Source: Mrakia gelida (Eukaryota; Basidiomycota; Tremellomycetes; Cystofilobasidiales; Mrakiaceae). Taken from it: a stretch of DNA of 64,000 bases. How positions within the stretch are numbered: position 1 is the first letter of the stretch; every line of letters starts with the position of its first letter. Both the position numbers and the translations under genes were made by a program. The DNA is taken from NCBI GenBank assembly GCA_024345305.1, contig BRON01000011.1, forward strand, positions 1,240,001 to 1,304,000, given 5' to 3'. Below are positions 58,265 through 64,000 of the stretch, piece after piece. The notes under the pieces were generated by a model that saw only the letters and a program-made list of their open reading frames with translations, had not been told where the DNA came from and did no database searches.

Positions 58265-61200
58265 ATGGACACTTTTACGAAGGAGCAGCTGTCGGATCTC
58301 AAGAGACCTGAGCTTCAGAAGATCTGCAAGGTGAGTGAAAGGGATAGAGGTCAAACAAGAGGGAAGGGCACGAGGGGAGAGAGGTGGAGCGAGCTCGTAC
58401 ATCTCGTACGAGACGGAGCATCGTTCTTGGAGTCGCTCTGAGAGTTTGAGGGGAGGCTGGAGACCTTGATGTATAGAAGGCTGACCTTTTCGTTGCTTCG
58501 GGCCCGTCTTTTCGACTCTCAGGAGCATGGGATCAAGGGAGGGAATCAGAAGAAGGACATCCTCGTCGAGCTCATCCTCACCTTCTATCAACAACAATCT
58601 CAACCATCTAAACCATCTCAGGTCGTAGAGGAGGAGGCTCTCAACGTTCCAGAAGAAGTTGTAGAAGTGGATGTACGACTAGAGGAGCCGGAACAACCGT
58701 AAGTCGCAACCTCACCCTCCCTCCTCCCCTTCCGCTCGTCCATCCCTCCCTGCCTCGACGCTCCACCTCTCCTCCTGACCTTTCTTTCTATTCTCCCACC
58801 AGATCAACCGAACCAGCTTCCCGAGGTCGATCTGCTTCTTCTCGTCAACCTCCTGCCCCCGCGGCTCGATCCGCTTCTTCTGCTTCGACTCGCAAACCTG
58901 GACCCTCGTCGTCCAAGGTCACCACAACAGCTCGAGGAGGAAAGAAAGCTGGCAAAGGGAAGGACATCGTCGTCATCGACGAGGAGGAAGATGGAGAGGA
59001 TGTAGCTATGCCTGAGGAGCTTGTAGATGGTCAAGATGGTGAGTTCCGAGCCCTCAAAGACGACGGATGGATGGATCGGATCAGAGGAGGAGAGGCAGAG
59101 CTCAAAACAAGGGAGCGAGCGAGGTCGCTGACCTTTCACCTCTCGTCCTTCTCCCTCAGATCGCCCATCACCACCACCGGAAGCACTATCGGAACCTCTT
59201 CAGTCGACAGATCTCTCTCCACACCTTCCTCAAGAATCAGGACCGTCGTCTTCGTCGTCGAAACGAGCTTCAGCTCCTCCACCTCCTCCTCCCTCCCAAC
59301 CCATCGCCTCCTCCTCCACCTCCAGTCAAGCCAGCGCAACCGCAGCTCAAGTCAAGTTTCTCATATCCTCCCTTCCGACTCAGGCTCAGTACTCCCTGCT
59401 CTCGACTCAATTCGCCTCCCTCTCCTCGTCCTTCGCGACGCTGTCGGACCTCCCAGCTCAGGTTGGTGCGCTGCCGACGAGGGCGGAACTCGAGGTGCTC
59501 AGAAGGGAGATGCTCGAGGGCGGATGGGTCAGGAAGGAGGAAGTGGAAGCCATCGTCGAGGAGAGGATGTCGAAGGTGGAGAGGAGGTTGGCTGCTTTGG
59601 AGGCTGGAGCGAGGTAAGTCGACTCTCGAACGCGTCTCAATTCGAGCGACGTCGTCGACGAGGGTTCGATATGAAGCTGACTGCTCGCTCTCTTCTTCTC
59701 TACCTGCTTCTCCCTTATCTATTACACTCAGGTCCACCTCGATCTTCGATCCTCCTTCAACCTCGACGGCTCAACACCACTCGCGTGGCCCCTCCTCGTC
59801 GACGTCCGCCCTCGGAAAGCACCCTCGATCTCCCTCCGTCACCTTCGCTCCACCTCCTCCTCCCTCAGCATTTGGAGCTCGGCAACCTTCAGCAGGAGCA
59901 GGCTCAGGAACGCCAGCTTCATCGTCGGCGTACGGAACGCTCGGGCTTGGATTCGGACTCCCTGGATCGTCGACGGGAGGAGCAGCAGGACTGTCGTCGC
60001 ACAAGAAGATGAGAGTCGTCTCCGGTCAGAGCGAGATGGACGTTGGACTGGTGGACTCGATGTTGGACGAGGACCCGAACGAAGGAGGAGAGCAGGAAGG
60101 GGACGACGAAGATCCGGATCGAACGAAGGAGGACACGCGCGACCCTTCTTCCCCTCCCTTCATCTCTCGATCTCGATCCGGAACTCCTCGAGCGGATCCT
60201 CTCCTCACTCCTCCTCAGCGAGCATCGCCCTCTCTACCCGACAACTCCTTCACTCCCGCTCCTGGTCCCTCAGCGTCAAAACCAGCTCCTCCTTCCTCCT
60301 CGCACCACCTTCATCAGCACCACCACCCCTTCGACTCCACCGCCGGCGGATCCACCTCAGGCTACCCTCACCCATCACCCTTTGCTCCTCCTCACCACCC
60401 TAACAACTCGCCTCAGAAGAACCTCCCCATCAGCGCGCTTCCCTTCCCCATCTTCGCCACCTCCCCTCGACCTCCCGTGATCGCTCCTGCCTCCCCGACC
60501 CTCAGCGTAGGGTGGGACTCCCCGCGGAAGACCTCTGGAGGAGCAGGACCCGGTCAGATGAGCATGAGCTCGGCGAGCTCCACGGGTGGGCTGACGCCTG
60601 GACGAGCGTTGTTTACGAGCGCGACGGGTCCTGGAGGAGAGACGCCGAAAGCTCACGGAGGACGAGGAACGCCGATGAAGAGGGTTGCGAGCTCGACTGG
60701 AGGGGGAGGACCGTTGATGTTCGGAGGAGTCCCTGGTTCAGGAGCGACGTTGCAGGGGCTGGTGAACGCCGGTGGACCGTCGGGAGGAGGAGGAGGGTTG
60801 TTCGCGACGTCGGATTCGACTGGATCGTCGTCCTCCCACGGAGGAGGTCCTTCGTCCTCAGCTTCCTCGTCCCACTCCATCTTCGGAGCTCCTCTCCCTC
60901 TCCCACCCTCCATCATCACCGCCAACGCCGCCGCTTCAGGATCGTCCTCCAAACCTTCCTCCTCTAACTCCAACTCAAACAACAGTCCTTTCCTCGCGCC
61001 CGTCGCCTCCTCCTCCTCGACCCTCCTCCCACCTCTCCCTCTCAACGCACCCCTCTCCCTCTCTCCCGCCTACTCTCACGTCGTCCCCTCCCAGGGCTCA
61101 TCCAACGCTCTCCCCTTCCCCTTCCCCGTCTCTCCCCACCCTCACACCCTCGCCAACAACCCTCGCCAACGAGCGATCCAGAGGGGAGATCTGACGGGGA

Positions 61201-61292
61201 GGATGCCCCCTCCTCCGACGCCCCCGGCGCAGAGGACCCTGTTTGGGACGGAGAGGGAGGTGGATGGAAGGTTCGGGGATGATGATTCGTAG
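58265..61292 (+). CDS. SAP-like-domain protein with long low-complexity tail
   Basis: Five exons: 58265-58330, 58523-58698, 58803-59038, 59160-59613, 59732-61292; 2493 nt, exact frame, 830 residues. The first 45 residues form a SAP-like helix-extended-loop-helix (LSDLKRPELQKICK, HGIKGGNQKKDILVELIL), a motif that binds AT-rich DNA or RNA. The rest is mostly disordered: acidic patches (IDEEEDGEDV), a coiled-coil stretch around residues 255-305 (LRREMLEGGWVRKEEVEAIV, MSKVERRLAALEAG), then some 500 residues rich in Ser, Pro, Gly and His. Late recurring pieces include SVGWDSPRKTSGG, LTPGRALFTSATG and GRGTPMKRVAS, which look like proline-directed phosphorylation sites. It is likely a nuclear chromatin or RNA-processing protein. 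The exact role is unknown, and the low-complexity region alone does not identify a family. Confidence 0.8.
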
Positions 61293-61781
61293 AGCTTCTC
61301 TCTTTCTCTCTCCCGCCTCGGTCTCTCTCTTGTCGTTTTCGTTTCGTCTTCGCTTTCGTTCTTTTGTTCTGGGTCTTATCGCTCCCTCGCTCTTGCCCGA
61401 CATTTTTCTCCGCTCTTATCCTTACATGTCTACTCTCGCTTCTCTCTTTTCTTCTCGTGCTACACCCTTCGTTTCTCCTCTCCGACTCGCTGCGACAATC
61501 CCTCTCCTCGTACACTTTGCTCGTCTCGACGCGTCTTCGTTTGTCGTTTCTTCGTTCTTCGTTCTTGATCTCTTTCAGCTTTGGTGATCTCGTTTTTTTT
61601 GGGGGGGTGCGTATACTTATGCTTGTGCGTATGCGTGTGTGTAAGGGAAGAAGAGCAAACGCTGCAGAGGTTGAGATCGAAAAGGTTTCGAACTGAGAAG
61701 AGGCGATCTTCGTCTGAGCTCGCTCGAGGTCGACGTCCCTTTCTTTCGCTCTCTCGTCTCTTTCCCGCTAACCACACCAAC
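61293..61781. other. intergenic, SAP gene 3' end to MYND gene start
   Basis: CT-rich on the plus strand over 61300-61580, then a T8/G7 junction near 61590-61607 and a TG-rich patch (61615-61645). It presumably contains the 3' untranslated region of the SAP gene and the promoter of the MYND gene. No gene seen. Confidence 0.5.
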
Positions 61782-63061
61782 ATGAACGCTCAATCGCCCG
61801 ACGTGATCGCTCAACTTCTCTACCTCACCAAAGACGGTCGTCCTGCGCGACTTGGAACGGTCGAAGACTCCGTGATAAGGGGAAAGGTAAACAAAGAAAC
61901 TCACGCGCCTGACCGACCTTCTTGGATCCGACGCTTGAACTCACACGCCCTCTTGATCTTCTCCAGAAGGTCAGCTTGCATCTCGCTCAGCTTCAAGACC
62001 CAGACATCTTCAGCGTGAGTCCAACGTTCGTTTGCTGTGGCTTCCAGTCCCCCAACCTGTTCGCTCAATCTGAAATTCAACGACCTCTCGATGCTTCTTT
62101 CTCCTTCACAGGAGGAGTTTTGCTCTCGGTACCTCCCAACTCTGGTTTGCAGCGTCAACGCTTTGGACGACATACTCCCCACCCGATCCTCCATCACCAT
62201 CCGCGCCAGCTATGCCTACCTCGTTATCTTGCTCGCAAGAAACAACACCTCCTCCCTCCCTCGTTTCGTTCGCGAATCCCCCGACGAAGCCTCTGCGTTC
62301 TTCCTCGCACTCTCCAGTGAGGCGGTCAAGGTAGCAGTGAGTCGATCTTCCCTTTTCCTGTCTCCTTCTGGGGTATCTTGTCCGGCGGCGAGATCGAACA
62401 CCGACTAAGTTATCTTCGCGTCGCGTCGCCTTTCCGGCTTCTCATCTCTTTCTTCCCCACTGCAGGACCTGTGTCTTCCTGCAAAAACATTCACATCGCT
62501 CCTCGAGACTCTCATCTACTTCCTGGGAATCCTCGACGAAAATCTTCCGCCCACTTCGCCCTTCCCTTCCCTCCCTCTTCGATCCCAACAAACCTTTCGC
62601 ATCTTCACGGATCGACTGCTCAACCACCAACTCCCCGAGCTCGCGAACGCCTTGGCCATCCGCTCCGGTGTTGACACAGAGTCTGCATGCTTCGTTCTTT
62701 GGGGTCTGATGGAGGGAACCCTGCTGAGGAGAGGTAGCAGAGCAAGAGAAGGAGCGGTGTGGTGGAGTTGCGAGGAATCGCGTCGTGGAGGGAAGCCGGA
62801 GGGAGCGAGCTGTACTGAAATGAAGGAGGGAGAGGAAATGATGGCTTGTTCGAGAGTGAGTAGATCCGGCTCCTTCTTGTTTCCTCGTGTTTGTCAAACT
62901 GGCGCTGACCTCGACGCGTCGTGTTTTTGTTCAGTGCCTTGCCGTTCGCTACTGCTCCAAGGGTTCGACGCTGACATCTCCTTTCAATTATCTGTCATTC
63001 AGAACATCAAAAAGCGGATTGGAAGAGGCACAAGCGCGTCTGCTTCAAGCCGAGTTGGTGA
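61782..63061 (+). CDS. MYND-like zinc-finger protein, 284 residues
   Basis: Six exons: 61782-61886, 61967-62014, 62112-62336, 62466-62855, 62935-62962, 63003-63061; 855 nt, exact frame. The N-terminal 200 residues are helical and without a recognised domain (RYLPTLVCSVNALDDIL, TFTSLLETLIYFLGILDEN, QQTFRIFTDRLLNHQLPEL). The C-terminus is a MYND-type zinc finger: CSRCLAVRYCSKEHQKADW followed by KRHKRVC. MYND fingers bind Pro-rich peptides in protein partners. Two deviations are visible. The residue normally Cys in the CQ pair is His (EHQK), and only one clear Cys (SCTEM) precedes the CSRC pair instead of a Cys-x2-Cys. His can also bind zinc, so the finger may still fold. The gene faces a second MYND-like gene at the right edge. 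Confidence 0.8.
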
Positions 63062-63458
63062 ACGACGACGACGAGCTCGAGGAGGATCGCTTGAGGAGGA
63101 AGGTGGGTTGGATGGCGGTGATTGGAATAGAATACGATGATTTGCTACATCTTGAGCTTTCAAGTTGATTCGAGCGAGAGGGAATGCAGTTTTCGCCGGC
63201 GAGGCGGAAAGCAGCGACGTTCGACGCGTCGAAAGAAGATGCTCGTCTTCGTCTTCGTCTTGGGTCTTTCCACGTTCTTGCACTTTCACCTCGACTAGAG
63301 TCCGACCGAGATTTGTGATATTTAGGTACCGTATGTACTCCTTTCACGACATATACGAGCTTAAGAAGGAAACATGTTTAGCGAGACGAGACGTTCGACG
63401 CGACAAAGACAAAACAAACGAACTAACACGAACCCCCCGACTCAGTCCCTCCTCCTCC
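63062..63458. other. intergenic between convergent MYND-like genes
   Basis: Contains the 3' regions of both genes. Remaining open frames here are short and show no splice or family support. A GACGCGTC palindrome lies near 63222. Confidence 0.5.
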
Positions 63459-64000
63459 TCAAAGATCGTTCTTGAAACAGTGCAGCTTGTGAGCGTAGTT
63501 CCTATCGAGTAAGTCTGTTCCGTTCCAGTGTCGTTTTTGATGGGCTGAGAAACGAACCGACGGCGAAAAAGAGACGAAAGGAGATTCAGCTCGAGAACCC
63601 GAGATGGCCAACGCCTGAAGATGGAAGGAAATCAAGAAGGAAGGGACGAACCAGGAGTGCAGTACCATACCGAGCGACACTGAAATAGCGTCCCGTGAGA
63701 AGAAGGAGGAAAGGTCAGCGACGAAAAGGTCGAGCTGAACGAGACGAGACGACGCGTCGAGGACGACGAAAACGTGGGCGTTCGAAACTTACCCTCCCAC
63801 ACTCCTGCTTCGTCGACAGATGCATCCCCAGGTCCAAACTCCCAGCCGCACACACATGCCAGTCCTCCCCTGAGAAGATCGCTCGAATAGGTTCCTTCCC
63901 TCTCGACGAAAGGAAAGGGAGGACCTCGTCGACGGCTCGCTGCATGTGTTGAGCGACGAGATGGTCGTGTTGCGCGGCTGTTTGAGGATTTTGACAAATC
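63459..64000 (-). CDS. MYND-like zinc-finger protein, C-terminal part, cut by right edge
   Basis: Three exons are visible on the minus strand: 63793 to the right edge, 63652-63679 (28 nt) and 63459-63544, ending at a TGA. In this frame the protein reads HMQRAVDEVLPFLSS, IRAIFSGEDWHVCAAG, STKQECGR, then CRSVWYCTPAHQKRHW and finally HKLHCFKNDL. The spacing Cys-x2-Cys-x5-Cys, then His-Gln, Trp, and a final His-x3-Cys is that of a MYND finger. As in the gene opposite, the Cys of the usual CQ pair is replaced by His. The start and N-terminus lie beyond the window. The frame depends on the acceptor CTCAG at 63545; a nearer AG at 63508 would give a different, unlikely end. Confidence 0.65.

Noticed and set aside
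59067..61292. A single continuous reading frame of more than 700 codons
   Set aside because: Its first part overlaps an intron of the SAP-domain gene. Only 59160-59613 and 59732-61292 are taken as exons, because splicing restores the N-terminal SAP-like domain in one frame.
1..64000. CRISPR arrays, rRNA genes, intact transposons, terminal repeats
   Set aside because: None seen: no regularly spaced repeats, no reverse transcriptase or transposase motifs, and no rRNA-like conserved sequence on either strand.

Overview
The window is nuclear DNA from a filamentous-type or yeast-like fungus, most likely a basidiomycete of the red-yeast group (Microbotryomycetes, Rhodotorula/Sporobolomyces type). 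The evidence is gene structure and content. Nearly every gene is cut by many short introns, mostly 40-120 nt. They have GTGAGT-, GTTCGT- or GTACGT-type donors, a CTGAC branch point and a pyrimidine-rich stretch before the acceptor. The DNA is moderately GC-rich, and two-domain jelly-roll membrane proteins and F-box families of basidiomycete style are present. No bacterial-type operons, CRISPR arrays, rRNA, convincing tRNA or intact transposons were seen. All gene models below were assembled by eye from splice signals and reading frame. For coatomer gamma, PKA, the SAP-domain protein, the metallothionein and the first MYND protein, exon lengths sum exactly to an open frame.

Layout, left to right. 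1-5.1 kb (minus): an F-box gene and a jelly-roll single-pass membrane protein gene, both apparently broken. 6.0-8.1 kb (minus): TMEM115/DUF1751 Golgi membrane protein, divergent from 8.5-12.7 kb (plus) coatomer gamma. 13.3-17.4 kb: GH29 alpha-L-fucosidase with a long N-terminal region. 18.1-18.7 kb: cysteine-rich metallothionein-like protein. 19.0-20.6 kb: aldo-keto reductase. 20.8-24.0 kb: PIF1-type helicase. 24.3-26.5 kb: intact F-box protein, probable paralogue of the broken one. 26.8-28.2 kb (minus): FAM192A/Fyv6-like protein, divergent from 28.4-30.6 kb lipoyl synthase. 30.9-34.2 kb (plus) and 34.5-37.4 kb (minus): two long unrecognised proteins. 37.4-39.3 kb: unresolved exon-like pieces. 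39.3-41.1 kb (minus): unrecognised multi-pass membrane protein with a frameshift. 42.8-45.6 kb: cAMP-dependent protein kinase catalytic subunit. 46.7-50.5 kb: transportin/Kap104-type importin. 51.2-53.6 kb (minus): mitochondrial-outer-membrane-type E1-like tRNA t6A dehydratase (Tcd family). 53.65-58.26 kb: unusually long gene-poor stretch. 58.3-61.3 kb: SAP-domain low-complexity protein. 61.8-63.1 kb (plus) and 63.5 kb to the right edge (minus): two tail-to-tail MYND-like zinc-finger genes.

The genes form no single pathway. They are a typical fungal mix: secretion (coatomer gamma, TMEM115), nuclear import (Kap104), signalling (PKA), mitochondrial cofactor, DNA and tRNA functions (lipoyl synthase, PIF1, Tcd), metal handling and carbohydrate or redox enzymes. 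The most interesting features concern gene structure rather than a new system. There is a candidate zero-length exon (recursive splice site) in the Fyv6-like gene and a 13-nt microexon in the metallothionein. The palindrome GACGCGTC is strongly over-represented. Inactivating lesions occur only in fast-evolving genes, and there is a 4.6-kb gene-poor stretch with long purine tracts. I found no convincing undescribed biological system.
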